A stretch of 64,000 nucleotides of DNA from Mucilaginibacter celer (GCF_003576455.2 NZ_CP032869.1:4216001-4280000); one strand, 5' to 3'. Shown: positions 1 to 8,502, counted from the stretch's first letter. Notes: generated by a model from the sequence alone, not told the origin. Made by a program: numbers and translations.

Positions 1-1
1 G

Positions 2-280
2 GCCCTTGAAGGCGAAAAAGATGATCTTGAAAAAATTTTCGCCGCTATTGAGCTCGATATCAGGCACCGTAATATCATTAAGCTGATAACCGGAAAAATT
101 ACAGAACGGGTTTTCCCTAACTGGACAATGGCCTTTTCATCGGTAGATGCCGAAACATTGGCTACGATAGAAGGCTACCTCAACCCCACCAGCAAAAATT
201 TTGTTGGGGATAGTAAGCACCCTACCATTATCATGCTGAAAACGTTTGTTGATACCAATAAGCTTTCGGTATCTTTTTAA
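2..280 (+). CDS. BLUF domain blue-light sensor, C-terminal part (cut by window start)
   Basis: The open frame enters from the left edge and stops at 280, giving 92 codons. It reads as the second half of a BLUF (blue light using FAD) domain. The family landmarks LEGE, then a D-x-RH pair (DIRHRN), then an ERVFPNWTMAF stretch appear in the usual order and spacing, corresponding to the end of the flavin-binding ferredoxin-like fold and its C-terminal strand with the conserved Trp/Met. About 45 residues follow the WTMAF motif, so it is probably a short stand-alone BLUF protein of roughly 140 residues. The flavin-contacting Tyr/Gln of the N-terminal half lie outside the window. Family assignment is strong; signalling partner unknown. 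Confidence 0.8.
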   Translation, partial: ALEGEKDDLEKIFAAIELDIRHRNIIKLITGKITERVFPNWTMAFSSVDAETLATIEGYLNPTSKNFVGDSKHPTIIMLKTFVDTNKLSVSF

Positions 281-285
281 AGCAT

Positions 286-564
286 TTAGTTATTTAACCC
301 GCGGCCGGTTTTGTGCTGCAACTCTTCTATCCGTTTGGATGCTTCGGCTTTGGTTAGAGCTTCATCAAATTCTTCACCTGCTTCATCGGATAAAGTTTTG
401 AGATAAGAGTGTTGAGCACCGGTCATAGGTTCATCGCCGGTTGTCCATTCGTCCGGATCTTTTATTGTATTTGAGCCTTTAAGTTGATTTTGCCTGATGA
501 TCTCTTCATCATCCGATTCATCAAAAAAGCCATTATCGGGTATATCATTGGAGTTGATAGTCAT
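286..564 (-). CDS. DUF3072 domain protein
   Basis: A 92-residue acidic protein on the minus strand, convergent with the BLUF gene (5 bp between stops). The second half carries the DUF3072 signature: WTTGDEPMTGAQ, SYLKTLSDEAGE and then LTKAEASKRIEELQ, i.e. a short helical segment rich in Lys/Glu. The first 35 residues are Asp/Glu-rich and probably disordered. No membrane segment, signal peptide or catalytic motif is visible. The family function is unknown; it is common as small cytosolic proteins in soil bacteria. The ATG gives the full domain with no obvious upstream alternative. Confidence 0.8.
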   Translation of the reverse strand: MTINSNDIPDNGFFDESDDEEIIRQNQLKGSNTIKDPDEWTTGDEPMTGAQHSYLKTLSDEAGEEFDEALTKAEASKRIEELQHKTGRGLNN

Positions 565-609
565 AACTGTTAGTTTATATTAACAACTGCTATACCGCGA
601 TTATTGTTT

Positions 610-1083
610 TTATAGTTCTATAAAGCTCACCCTATCAATAGTAGCCCGGTATTGATTCAAATGCCCTTTGTCGTTAACATCAACTATACCGCGGATGGTA
701 ACCGGTCGGTTATTAATTTGTGTAAACTGCCCGTTATTATAGGTAAACAAACCGATATGTGTACCGGGGATATACAGCGGACAATCCTGGCTAAAATCAA
801 CCCACAAAGCCTTGGCATTTGAATGATCCGAAAAAAAACCACCGTTAAATAGTGCCGATTGCTCGAAGCCTTCCTTGTATTTGCCTGAAACCTCGATGTA
901 TTGATGCTGGTATTTCGCGACATGATTGACCAGCTCGGTAAACGAAACTTTTTTGTAGACGGTGCCGGTGTTGCAATCACTTTGAAATGCCTGTTTGTGT
1001 TTGCTGCAGGATGCAAGCATTACTAATACCGGTAAAATCCGGATCAGTATCCTGGCATATTTTACAATACAGGTTCCAGCCAT
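610..1083 (-). CDS. predicted lipoprotein, unknown function
   Basis: 157 residues. The N-terminus has a basic stretch, a hydrophobic segment and a lipobox-like LASC with Cys near residue 26, followed by SKHKQ, so it is probably exported and lipidated. The mature part has a few Cys, a TVYKKVSFTELVNHV segment and a PVTIRGIVDVN strand that suggest a small beta-rich fold, perhaps OB-like; I do not recognise a named family. It is transcribed on the same strand as the DUF3072 gene, 45 bp upstream of that gene's start, so the two may be cotranscribed. Confidence 0.6.
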   Translation of the reverse strand: MAGTCIVKYARILIRILPVLVMLASCSKHKQAFQSDCNTGTVYKKVSFTELVNHVAKYQHQYIEVSGKYKEGFEQSALFNGGFFSDHSNAKALWVDFSQDCPLYIPGTHIGLFTYNNGQFTQINNRPVTIRGIVDVNDKGHLNQYRATIDRVSFIEL

Positions 1084-1168
1084 CTAACTAAATTAATTTG
1101 AGAAACTTAAGTTAGTTAAAATAGCTGGGGATTAGTAATATAACAGATATTTTATTTAAACCAGGCGT

Positions 1169-1244
1169 CATTGCGAGGTACGAAGCAATCGCGAACTATA
1201 CAGGGCGGATTTGCCTCCGTGCGATTGCTTCGTACCTCGCAATG
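1169..1244. repeat. palindromic intergenic repeat, family A, copy 1
   Basis: Two perfect 24-bp inverted arms (1169-1192 and 1221-1244), starting CATTGCGAGGTACGAAG, enclose a 28-bp centre containing AACTATACAGGGCG. A second copy at 14260-14355 has the same arms and the same centre in the opposite orientation, so this is a dispersed element rather than a simple terminator. Arm bases differ between the copies but stay paired. Confidence 0.85.
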
Positions 1245-1286
1245 AGGTGGTGAAGAGAAGCCAAACAAACTTAAAACCCAACGCCT

Positions 1287-2255
1287 TTACTTATTCAACT
1301 CCCTCAACTCATTCCTGATAAAAATACCTGCCGGGGTTAAGTTACCCTCCGTCCATCCGCCATATACCGGCGCATCGCGTTGCAATAGCGCTGTGGTTTC
1401 GTGTTTATCGGTAATGTTCCAGTTTGCCCAGCTTAGCTTGTTATCTTCAACCCATTTAAGCCAGGTTTGGGTTTTCTGTAAATTAAACTCGCCGTTGCCG
1501 TTGGCTTCGCCTACGCCCCATTCCGTGATGATAAGCGGCAGGCCCATGGCTATCGCTTTATCTGCTTTGGCGCGCAGGCCCTCCTGGTGATTAGGGTCGC
1601 TGGCATAAAAGTGGAAGGAGTAGGCTATATTATCGAAGCCGGTTATTGGATCGGCAGCGGCAATGTCAACGTCCTGGTCCCAATGCGGGCTGCCCACCAC
1701 TATGATGTTATTCTGATCATATTTTCGGATAACGGGGATAATTTGCAGGGCATAATCCTTCACCGTTTTCCAATCTACCTTTTCGGGTTCATTCCAGATC
1801 TCGTAGATTACGTTGGGCTTGCCTGTGTATTTTTTTGCCATTTGCTTAAAAAAATCCTTTGCCGCAGCTACGTGTTCGTTCGAGTGATGATCGTGCCAAT
1901 CTATCAGTACATAAATCCCGGTGCGGATGGCTTCATCAACAACTTGGGTTACCAGTTCGGTTTGCTCATCGGGTTGCTGCAGGTAACCTCCGTCGGGCTG
2001 TACGCCCATGGCTGCACGGATAATGGAAGCTTTAAAATCATCCGCAAGCCAGCTTACAACGCCCGGGTTGTAATATTTACGTCCCTGCCAAAGCGACCAT
2101 GAAAAACTCAGTCCGCGTAATTGTGGTGCCTGCCCCCGGCTGTTTACAATTTTGCCGCCGGTAACCTGAAGCTTACCATTAACCGCAACGGGCGTTTGTG
2201 CCTGTAATGACAAGCTTATCAACAATATAGCAAACAGAGCTACCGAGTGTTTCAT
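1287..2255 (-). CDS. secreted GH5 endoglucanase-type glycoside hydrolase
   Basis: 322 residues with a signal peptide of about 19 residues (cleavage after LSLQA). The remainder is a single GH5 (beta/alpha)8 catalytic domain. The motif NVIYEIWNEP places the acid/base catalyst at Glu156, and PLIITEWG places the nucleophile at Glu245, the strand-4/strand-7 arrangement of clan GH-A. LIDWHDHHSN and SFHFYA are further substrate-site segments of the cellulase-like GH5 subfamily. Expected role: endo-hydrolysis of beta-1,4-glucan or a related plant polymer in the periplasm or outside the cell. No carbohydrate-binding module is attached. It is a single-gene unit, divergent from the phosphodiesterase gene. 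Exact substrate not determinable. Confidence 0.9.
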   Translation of the reverse strand: MKHSVALFAILLISLSLQAQTPVAVNGKLQVTGGKIVNSRGQAPQLRGLSFSWSLWQGRKYYNPGVVSWLADDFKASIIRAAMGVQPDGGYLQQPDEQTELVTQVVDEAIRTGIYVLIDWHDHHSNEHVAAAKDFFKQMAKKYTGKPNVIYEIWNEPEKVDWKTVKDYALQIIPVIRKYDQNNIIVVGSPHWDQDVDIAAADPITGFDNIAYSFHFYASDPNHQEGLRAKADKAIAMGLPLIITEWGVGEANGNGEFNLQKTQTWLKWVEDNKLSWANWNITDKHETTALLQRDAPVYGGWTEGNLTPAGIFIRNELRELNK

Positions 2256-2371
2256 ATCTCCTTTTTAATTAGTACGAAAGCAATTTATACCGCCTTTGCT
2301 GTTATTGTATCACTATGTAAAAATCTGATTAGATAATGATAAAAACAGTTAAAGTTTACATGTACTTGTTA

Positions 2372-2399
2372 TTGCCCTAATCCTGTTTTTATACCTTCG
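2372..2399 (+). promoter_or_regulatory. probable Bacteroidota-type promoter
   Basis: TTG at 2372-2374, 17 bp spacer, then TACCTTCG at 2392-2399, one base off the TAnnTTTG -7 consensus. It lies 18 bp upstream of the phosphodiesterase ATG. Confidence 0.4.
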
Positions 2400-2417
2400 C
2401 CGATTATTGCTAATAAC

Positions 2418-3683
2418 ATGAAAAGATACATTTATTTCATCATATCCCTGCTGATGGCAGCCCCGGCTTTTGCGCAGGACACTACGCAAAAAATAGTTCC
2501 GGGCCGCGAAAACAGTATCGCGCAGCAAAAAAAGCCATATGTAATTTTAATTTCGGCCGATGGTTTCCGGTATGATTATGCTAAAAAATACAATGCCCAA
2601 CACTTACTTGCCCTAAGCGGCGAAGGTGTACAGGCCGAATCTATGATCCCCTCCTATCCTTCGGTAACTTTCCCTAACCATTATGCTTTGGTAAGCGGTT
2701 TATACCCATCGCACTCGGGCCTGGTAAATAACGTTTTTTACGACAGGGAACGGGGCGATAGCTACTCGATGGGCGATAAACAAAAAGTTAAGGATAGCAG
2801 CTGGTATTTCGGCACGCCGCTTTGGGTATTGGCCGAACAGCAAAAAATGCTTTCGGCAAGTTTTTACTGGGTGGCGTCGGAAGCGGCCATACAGGGCATC
2901 AACCCAAGCTATTATTACATTTACAACGAAAAGATTGCAATACATGATCGCATCAGTGCGGTAGTTAACTGGCTTAAACTGCCCGAAGAAAAACGCCCGC
3001 ATTTTATTACTTTTTACTTTCCGCAGGTTGATCATGCCGGGCATGTGTTTAGCCCCGATGCGCCCGAAACAGAGCATGAGGTGCATTTTGTTGATTCGGC
3101 AGTTAATGAACTGAATAAAGCTGTTAAAACAACCGGGCTTAATGTTAATTTTATTTTTGTTGCCGACCATGGCATGACCAAAGTTTATCGCGACCACCCG
3201 ATAGGCATCCCGGCAGCTATCGATACCAATAAATTTAAAATATCGGGCGATGGTATTTTAGTTGAACTTTATGCTAAAGATAAAACGGCCATTCAACCGG
3301 CTTACGAGCAGTTGAAAGCCGAAGCCAAAGATTATGATGTATACCTGAAAACCAATATGCCCGCCAATCTGCACTACAGTGCTGCCGACGACTGGCATAA
3401 CCGCATTGGCGATATCCTGCTCATCCCCCACTACCCCAAAGTGTTTAACCTATGGAACAGAAAAACGCTTAACATGGGTTGGCATGGCTACGACCCTTAC
3501 AAGGTTAAAGACATGCACGCCACATTTTTAGCCTGGGGACCGGCATTTAAACCACATACCGAGGTCCCTCCGTTTAAAAATGTTGATGTTTTTAATTTAG
3601 TAAACCGCATATTAGGGCTAAAATACAGCGGCAAAACCGATGGTACAGACGAACTGGCCGATAAGGTGCTGCGCAAAAAATAA
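2418..3683 (+). CDS. secreted type I phosphodiesterase / nucleotide pyrophosphatase (NPP family)
   Basis: 421 residues; signal peptide of about 19 residues ending AFA. The mature protein has the alkaline-phosphatase-superfamily NPP fold. The first metal-ligand Asp is at residue 48 (ISADGFR), the Thr nucleophile at residue 84 in SVTFPNHYALVSG, and downstream metal ligands are in the PQVDHAGH and VADHGM segments and in GWHGYDP. It should hydrolyse phosphodiester or pyrophosphate bonds of nucleotides or other phosphodiesters in the periplasm using two divalent metals. It lies 8 bp upstream of the next gene on the same strand, indicating cotranscription. Substrate preference cannot be read from the sequence. 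Confidence 0.88.
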   Translation: MKRYIYFIISLLMAAPAFAQDTTQKIVPGRENSIAQQKKPYVILISADGFRYDYAKKYNAQHLLALSGEGVQAESMIPSYPSVTFPNHYALVSGLYPSHSGLVNNVFYDRERGDSYSMGDKQKVKDSSWYFGTPLWVLAEQQKMLSASFYWVASEAAIQGINPSYYYIYNEKIAIHDRISAVVNWLKLPEEKRPHFITFYFPQVDHAGHVFSPDAPETEHEVHFVDSAVNELNKAVKTTGLNVNFIFVADHGMTKVYRDHPIGIPAAIDTNKFKISGDGILVELYAKDKTAIQPAYEQLKAEAKDYDVYLKTNMPANLHYSAADDWHNRIGDILLIPHYPKVFNLWNRKTLNMGWHGYDPYKVKDMHATFLAWGPAFKPHTEVPPFKNVDVFNLVNRILGLKYSGKTDGTDELADKVLRKK

Positions 3684-3691
3684 ACATACGC

Positions 3692-4195
3692 ATGAAAAAA
3701 ATATTCGGCTTACTGTTAACCGCGTTATTTCCCCTACTACTGCATGCACAAAACCCGGTTGTAGTGAAACAACAGGCCACAATTATGGCCCAAAGCATGA
3801 CCAAAGGCGATTATAAAACTCTTATTAACTACACGTATCCAAAGGCCGTACAACTGGTCGGCGGTAAAGAAAAAATGATAAGCCTGATAACTACCGGTAT
3901 GGAGCAAATGAAGGCGGCCAAAATTAATTTTGAAAGTGTTACTGTAGGCGATCCCGGTAAATTTTACAAGGCCGGCAAAGAGATTCATTGCCTTTTGCCC
4001 GAAACCCTTATTATGAGCAGCCCTAAAGGTAGGATAGCCATGCATAGTCACCTGCTGGCCGTTAGCGCAGATGGCGGCAAAAACTGGTCGTTTTTAGATC
4101 TGAATAATTCGGGCGCCGATAAGGTGAGCCAACTTATTCCCAACTTTAATCCCCAATTAAAAATACCAGCTACAACCACAGAGCCGTTACAATAG
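3692..4195 (+). CDS. small secreted protein, cystatin/NTF2-like fold possible
   Basis: 167 residues with a signal peptide (about 20 residues, ending LLHAQ). The mature part alternates a long N-terminal helix (QQATIMAQSMTKGDYKTLINYT) with strands, ending in DGGKNWSFLDL. This resembles the small Bacteroidota secreted proteins with an NTF2/cystatin-like fold, but no catalytic residues are identifiable. It is probably cotranscribed with the phosphodiesterase. Its last 9 bases overlap the end of the convergent DUF72 gene. Confidence 0.6.
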   Translation: MKKIFGLLLTALFPLLLHAQNPVVVKQQATIMAQSMTKGDYKTLINYTYPKAVQLVGGKEKMISLITTGMEQMKAAKINFESVTVGDPGKFYKAGKEIHCLLPETLIMSSPKGRIAMHSHLLAVSADGGKNWSFLDLNNSGADKVSQLIPNFNPQLKIPATTTEPLQ

Positions 4196-5119
4196 CATAG
4201 TTATCTGATTGGTTGGTCTATCCCTGTCGATAAACTGCGGGCGCATGAGTTGTACCCCTAAGGCAGCATTCAGCTTTTCGGCAACATAATCGGCCAGCTC
4301 GGGCGAGTAACGCTCATCGTGCTGGTGCATAAAAAACCATACTGATTGCAGGCCCTGTTCTTTCCAGCTTGCAATGCGTTCAACCCATTCATCCACACGG
4401 GCATAATCTGTAGGGTGCAGGCTGTTGCCTACAAAACGGATGAAAGCGTGCGGTGTTGGCAAAGCCATGTGCACCACGTCGCGCCTGCCACTGGCATCGG
4501 TTATAATGGAGCCTATATTTAAATCGCGGAAAAGATTAAACACTTTATCCCGGTTCTCGGCAATAGCAAACCATTCTTTATGGCGTAGCTCTACAAATAC
4601 CGGGATATCTTTTGGTAGCTGTTCAAGATAGGCCTTTAGTTCCGGAAAACTTTTAGGGGTGTAGTTATCACTCAGTTGTAAAAACAATGGGCCAAGCTTA
4701 TCACCAAAAGCCAAAACGCCTTCGTAATATGTTGTAGTAATATCTTCCGCGTTTTTTAACCTGCGGATATGGCTGATGCTTTGCGAAAACTTAGGGCAAA
4801 ACTTAAATGCCGGATTGCTATCGGCTTTGGCTTTCCATTTGGCAATGGTATCGGGCCCGTAAACATTGTAAAAAGTGGCGTTAAGCTCAATGCAATCAAA
4901 GTGCTTAACATATTCATCCAAAAAATTAGCGTCTTTGGTTTTAGGCGGATAAATTTTGCCTACCCATTCTTTCCTTCCCCATTTGGCGCAGCCTACGTGT
5001 ACCTGTAAAGCACCTTTACCTTTTGCAGCGGCAAGGGTATCGGTTGTAATTTGCGGATCGGGCGGCAGGGTAAAATCAACACCTGCTAATTCTTCATCGG
5101 TAACACGGCCAAATTCCAT
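4187..5119 (-). CDS. DUF72 (YecE-like) family protein
   Basis: 310 residues. The DUF72 TIM-barrel-like domain starts near residue 40 with HVGCAKWGRKEWVGKIYPPK and continues through HFDCIELNATFYNVYGPDTIAKW and FKFCPKFSQSISHIRRL to VFVELRHKEWF and GSIITDASGRRD. The C-terminal VWFFMHQHDERYSPELA segment completes the family pattern. Related to YecE/YunF proteins of unknown biochemical activity; the fold resembles xylose-isomerase-type barrels. No signal peptide: cytosolic. Single gene, convergent and overlapping by 9 bp with the preceding plus-strand gene. Confidence 0.88.
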   Translation of the reverse strand: MEFGRVTDEELAGVDFTLPPDPQITTDTLAAAKGKGALQVHVGCAKWGRKEWVGKIYPPKTKDANFLDEYVKHFDCIELNATFYNVYGPDTIAKWKAKADSNPAFKFCPKFSQSISHIRRLKNAEDITTTYYEGVLAFGDKLGPLFLQLSDNYTPKSFPELKAYLEQLPKDIPVFVELRHKEWFAIAENRDKVFNLFRDLNIGSIITDASGRRDVVHMALPTPHAFIRFVGNSLHPTDYARVDEWVERIASWKEQGLQSVWFFMHQHDERYSPELADYVAEKLNAALGVQLMRPQFIDRDRPTNQITMLL

Positions 5120-5156
5120 AATGGTTTATTTTGGCCGAAAGATAGGAAATTGTAAT

Positions 5157-5257
5157 GTCTGAATCAGAATTTACAGAATTTAAGGATTAACAGAATGCTT
5201 TTGATCTAATGCCTTATATTCTGAAAATTCTCAAATTCTGAAAATTCTGATTCAGAC
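5157..5257. repeat. AT-rich inverted-repeat element, family B, copy 1
   Basis: Perfect 16-bp inverted arms (5157-5172 and 5242-5257; GTCTGAATCAGAATTT) around an AT-rich centre with repeated ATTCTGAAAATTCT blocks. Similar architecture to the elements at 15733-15856 and 34270-34343. It lies between two tandem minus-strand genes and may also act as a terminator. Confidence 0.7.
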
Positions 5258-5264
5258 AACCAAC

Positions 5265-6026
5265 CTACAAAAACATCCCGCCCGAAGCCTCGATACGCTG
5301 CGCAGTAATCCAGCGTGCATCTTCGGTACACAGGAAGGCAATTACGCCACCAATATCATCAGGCATGCCGATGCGACCTAAAGCAGTAGACTTTGAGAGT
5401 ATTTCATCTAAACCGGGATGTCCTTCAAGTGCCGCTTTGGTAAAATCGGTACGGATAATACCAGGGGCCACAACGTTTGCAGCAATGCCACGGCCGCCCA
5501 ACTCTTTCGCCAGGTATTTGGTAAATACTTCAATAGCGCCTTTCATTGACGCGTAAGCCGCATAACCCGGAGTTGAAAAACGGGCCAAACCGCTGGATAG
5601 ATTGATGATCCGTCCGCCATCAGCAATTACCGGCAGGCTTTTTTGGGTTAAAAAGTAAACGCCTTTAAAATGAACGTTAAACAGGTTGTCAAAATCCTCT
5701 TCGGTGGTTTGGGCAAATGGCGACGCAGCATCGATACCTGCGTTATTCACCAGGAAATCGAAAGTATCGGCGTCAAATTTTTCTTTTAGCGTTGTTTTTA
5801 AGCTATCGATAAAAGCATTAAATGTTGATACGATACCTGTATCCAGTTGCAAAGCAGCCGCTTTTTGGCCTGCCGATTCTATTTCGGCAACTACGGCTTC
5901 TGCTTCTTCTTTTTTACTGCGGTAGGTGACGATTATGTCGAAACCTTTTTTGGCGATATGCAGGGCGGCGTTTTTGCCAAGACCGCGGCTGCCGCCGGTT
6001 ACTAATGCAATTTTATTTGTTTTCAT
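5265..6026 (-). CDS. short-chain dehydrogenase/reductase (SDR)
   Basis: 253 residues, one classical SDR Rossmann domain. The cofactor loop TGGSRGLG is at residues 10-17, NNAG near residue 92, the catalytic Ser in INLSSG, and the Tyr/Lys pair in GYAAYASMKGA. Basic residues after strand 2 (TYRSKKEE) suggest NADPH use. The C-terminus (WITAQRIEASGGMFL) is the usual SDR ending. Substrate unknown. It is a single gene; a gene-free kilobase lies upstream. Confidence 0.9.
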   Translation of the reverse strand: MKTNKIALVTGGSRGLGKNAALHIAKKGFDIIVTYRSKKEEAEAVVAEIESAGQKAAALQLDTGIVSTFNAFIDSLKTTLKEKFDADTFDFLVNNAGIDAASPFAQTTEEDFDNLFNVHFKGVYFLTQKSLPVIADGGRIINLSSGLARFSTPGYAAYASMKGAIEVFTKYLAKELGGRGIAANVVAPGIIRTDFTKAALEGHPGLDEILSKSTALGRIGMPDDIGGVIAFLCTEDARWITAQRIEASGGMFL

Positions 6027-6176
6027 TATGATTTGTGTTTTAATGTTTTAACAATGCAAAGTTGCGATAGTTGCTGCGGAAATTTATGGTGACTACTTCA
6101 GATTAAATGGTGATGATTTCAGTTTTTTTAAGACGCGAGGATGATTAAGCGCACAAAGCGATGGTTAATTTAAGTA

Positions 6177-6270
6177 GGCACGCAAAGACGCAGGGGCGCA
6201 AAGATCTATTTGGGAGATTTGGATATTGCAGATGTTTAAACACGCAAAGAGGCGGAGACGCAAAGATTTT
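6177..6270. repeat. two copies of a GCAAAG-rich repeat
   Basis: Segments at about 6177-6208 and 6239-6270 share CACGCAAAGA-x-GC-x-GCAAAGAT-type sequence, 62 bp apart. They match, in reverse orientation, the core of the 58-bp tandem repeat at 23494-23766. No credible ORF is present. Confidence 0.5.
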
Positions 6271-6318
6271 TTGTAGAAATTAAATGTGAATGACGCTGAA
6301 ACGAAAAATCCCTTTTTC

Positions 6319-6440
6319 AAATTAAGCAGTTTACAGAGTGCACCAGAGGTGCAAAAGCTTTGTAGCAACCGGGTAAGATTTTTTTTGTGTGCCAGAGGCA
6401 CACAACTCTTCGCCAAAACTCCATCTTGTCTGCTTAATTT
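6319..6440. repeat. small inverted-repeat element with two AGA-loop hairpins
   Basis: Outer arms AAATTAAGCAG (6319-6329) and CTGCTTAATTT (6430-6440) are perfectly complementary. Inside are TGCACC-AGA-GGTGCA (6339-6353), followed by AAAGCTTTGTAG, and GTGTGCC-AGA-GGCACAC (6387-6403). The same hairpin type recurs in 55402-55583. Confidence 0.65.
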
Positions 6441-6559
6441 CAATTCAAAAGTCTCAATTTAAGAAGCCAGACCCATAAATTATCTCCCTCAAAATCAATC
6501 AAAAACAAATAAAATTTAAAATAAACTACTAAAACTATAGGAATTATATAACTTACTCT

Positions 6560-6567
6560 TATATTTG
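6560..6567 (+). promoter_or_regulatory. -7 promoter element upstream of the riboswitch
   Basis: TATATTTG, an exact TAnnTTTG match, 35 bp before the start of the SAM-I aptamer. No convincing -33 TTG was found at standard spacing. Confidence 0.5.
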
Positions 6568-6601
6568 CATTGTCAATAACGACAGAACGTTCTTTGTATT
6601 G

Positions 6602-6714
6602 ACTTATCAAGAAAGACTGAGGGAAAGGCCCATAGACGTCTTAGCAACCTGTGCATCAGCAAAATGCGTAAGGTGCTAATTCCTGCTCCTGTGCAAAACG
6701 AGGAGAGAGATAAT
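6602..6714 (+). ncRNA. SAM-I (S-box) riboswitch
   Basis: The order of conserved blocks is that of the SAM-I aptamer: CTTATCAAGA, GAGGGA, GGCCC, then TTAGCAACC, GGTGC-TAATTCCTGC and a terminal GAGAGATAA that pairs with the TTATC at the start to close P1. An internal CTCCT/AGGAG stem forms P4. The RNA binds S-adenosylmethionine and normally controls methionine or SAM-synthesis genes. Here nothing of that pathway lies downstream: the next features are a tRNA-like cloverleaf and, 330 bp away, a TMEM220 gene. Confidence 0.85.
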
Positions 6715-6762
6715 TAATATCTGCCCCACAACCGATCTGATTAAGTGATCTTACAGTTTTCA

Positions 6763-6833
6763 AGTCGCGTGACCGAGAGGATAGGTGGGGGTCCGCATTA
6801 CCCTATACGGCAGTTCGAATCTGCCCGCGACAT
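6763..6833 (+). tRNA. tRNA-like cloverleaf, anticodon position GCA (tRNA-Cys-like or pseudo-tRNA)
   Basis: A class I fold can be drawn: acceptor GTCGCG/CGCGAC plus one terminal mismatch; T8; D arm ACC/GGT with G18-G19; anticodon arm GGGGT/ACCCT with loop CCGCATT; variable loop of four; and a perfect T arm GGCAG-TTCGAAT-CTGCC with a canonical T loop. The anticodon by position is GCA. Against a functional tRNA are C instead of the invariant T33, T at 37 and no encoded CCA. A run of eight T follows at 6836-6843. It lies only about 50 bp after the SAM-I aptamer. It could be a degenerate tRNA or a structured RNA that mimics one. Confidence 0.4.
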
Positions 6834-7045
6834 CATTTTTTTTAACTGCTTTTTCCTTTTCCCGTTACCCGCTTCGGCCATTCCGTGCGTCAAGCCAGGT
6901 CTCAGCGTACAATATTCGTTTCTTCATATCGGCCGCTTAAAAACTATAATCCGCTTGGAACATTGAAAAACTTATTTATTATATTTAGCCGAGCTTAACC
7001 TGCATATAAGCCAATAAAAACCGGTTTAAACTATCAGCATCATTT

Positions 7046-7453
7046 ATGAAGATCTTCAATATTGTTTGGGTTGTACTTTTTATCATTTTTGCAGGCCTTC
7101 AATACAACGATCCCGATCCCTATCTTTGGATTCCGATTTACCTGTATTGCGCATGGTTTTGTTACCTCGCTATCAAAAAAGAGTTTTACCCTATCGGCTA
7201 CGCTGTTGGCATTGTTGTTTTTACAGGTTATGCTATTTATAAAATTTTCGACAGTAACGGATTGATCGACTGGCTTGAGTTTCATCACGCCGAAAGCCTG
7301 GTGCAAACCATGAAGGCCGAGAAACCCTGGGTTGAAGAAGCGCGGGAGTTTTTTGGTTTGCTGATCTGTGTTGCGGTACTGGCCACCAACTGGATATATG
7401 GGGTAAAGCAAGGCAAAAAAGTGGCTCCGGCAAAATCTGCAAAAAAACGCTGA
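7046..7453 (+). CDS. TMEM220 family membrane protein
   Basis: 135 residues. The N-terminal half matches the TMEM220 family: a first helix (NIVWVVLFIIFAGLQY), then the hallmark NDPDPYLWIPIYLY, a second and third helix, and a fourth (FFGLLICVAVLATNWIYG) before a Lys/Ala-rich tail. It is a small integral inner-membrane protein with no known activity. It is the first real gene after the SAM-I riboswitch, 330 bp downstream, but the intervening tRNA-like element and T-run make direct control doubtful. Convergent with the transglutaminase-like gene (7 bp apart). Confidence 0.82.
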   Translation: MKIFNIVWVVLFIIFAGLQYNDPDPYLWIPIYLYCAWFCYLAIKKEFYPIGYAVGIVVFTGYAIYKIFDSNGLIDWLEFHHAESLVQTMKAEKPWVEEAREFFGLLICVAVLATNWIYGVKQGKKVAPAKSAKKR

Positions 7454-7460
7454 TTTATAG

Positions 7461-8309
7461 TTACAAATAAGTTATCCCCAAAAAACTGTCTTCCCGGTAA
7501 TAAAACGGTTCGAAATAGTTTTCGGCCAGTTCGCAGTTTACCTCCATGTTGTTAAACATTACATCGCCAAAAATATTGGCTACGGCCGAGTCGGCAGCAT
7601 CGAAGCCGGTAGCTATTTTAACAAAGCCGTTAAGCGGCACTAATCCGGTGGCATCAAACAATACCCATTTGCCATTTAAATAGGCCTCAAAGCAGGCATG
7701 AAAATCGGCGGGGTAAAGCTGGTATGCATAACCGGTAAAGTAACGTGCCGGTATAGTAAGCGCCCGGCACAGGGCAATACCCAGGTGTGCAAAATCGCGG
7801 CAAACGCCCGCCTGCTCCGTAACGGTATTAAATGCAGATGTTTGTGAATTGGTTGAACCGCTTAGATATTGAACGTTTTTATTAATCCAGTTAGTTAACG
7901 TAAGCACCTGCTGAAACGGATTTGAAATATGACCAAACATATTATGTGCCATGCGGTACAACTTATCCGATTCGCAATACCTGCTCGGATTAAGATACGG
8001 CAGCACAGCACTATCAAGTGCTGATACCTGTGTTTCGGTTATATAGCTAAAATCATTAATCTCATAACAATTATCAACCGTGGCCTGGTAAAAGGCGCTA
8101 AGGTTAGGGGTATATTCGGTAACGCCAAACTTAACCAGGCGCTTTTCGCCCTGTAAAGATTGAAAGGAGCTGTAATTTACATATGGCTCCAGCCAAAATT
8201 CTTCATTAATTATGGTTTGCTTAAATGTGTTGAGGGCATGAACGTTAAGTACCAATGTGCCCGCAGCCTGCACTATGTAATCCAACCGGCTAAACACATT
8301 AAATTTCAT
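7461..8309 (-). CDS. transglutaminase-like cysteine protease-fold protein
   Basis: 282 residues from the ATG at 8309; the frame is open 15 codons further upstream (to 8354), but the family-like N-terminus begins MKFNVFSRLDYIV. Residues 1-130 form the beta-rich N-terminal region common in bacterial transglutaminase-like proteins. The core carries the triad: Cys in AGVCRDFAHL, His in DFHACFEAYL and Asp in VLFDATGLVP. No signal peptide. Such proteins are presumed amidases, proteases or peptide cross-linkers; the actual reaction is unknown. Confidence 0.85.
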   Translation of the reverse strand: MKFNVFSRLDYIVQAAGTLVLNVHALNTFKQTIINEEFWLEPYVNYSSFQSLQGEKRLVKFGVTEYTPNLSAFYQATVDNCYEINDFSYITETQVSALDSAVLPYLNPSRYCESDKLYRMAHNMFGHISNPFQQVLTLTNWINKNVQYLSGSTNSQTSAFNTVTEQAGVCRDFAHLGIALCRALTIPARYFTGYAYQLYPADFHACFEAYLNGKWVLFDATGLVPLNGFVKIATGFDAADSAVANIFGDVMFNNMEVNCELAENYFEPFYYREDSFLGITYL

Positions 8310-8502
8310 ATGGCATGTTTTTATCGTTTTAATTGAAGCTGTATTTATGTGCATTTAGCTGTTAGGCGGCGGCTATAACATTGTTGTTTAATAATACTAA
8401 ATTTTATTAAATTACAGTTCATTTATTGATAAATCGGCAATAAAACTATGATTTGTTAATAACATTTATTTATATTGCCTAACCTTTTCATCCTGTATAG
8501 CA

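Noticed and set aside
6165..6443. 92-codon minus-strand frame
   Set aside because: It spans the GCAAAG repeats and the AGA-hairpin element; composition follows the repeats, not a protein.
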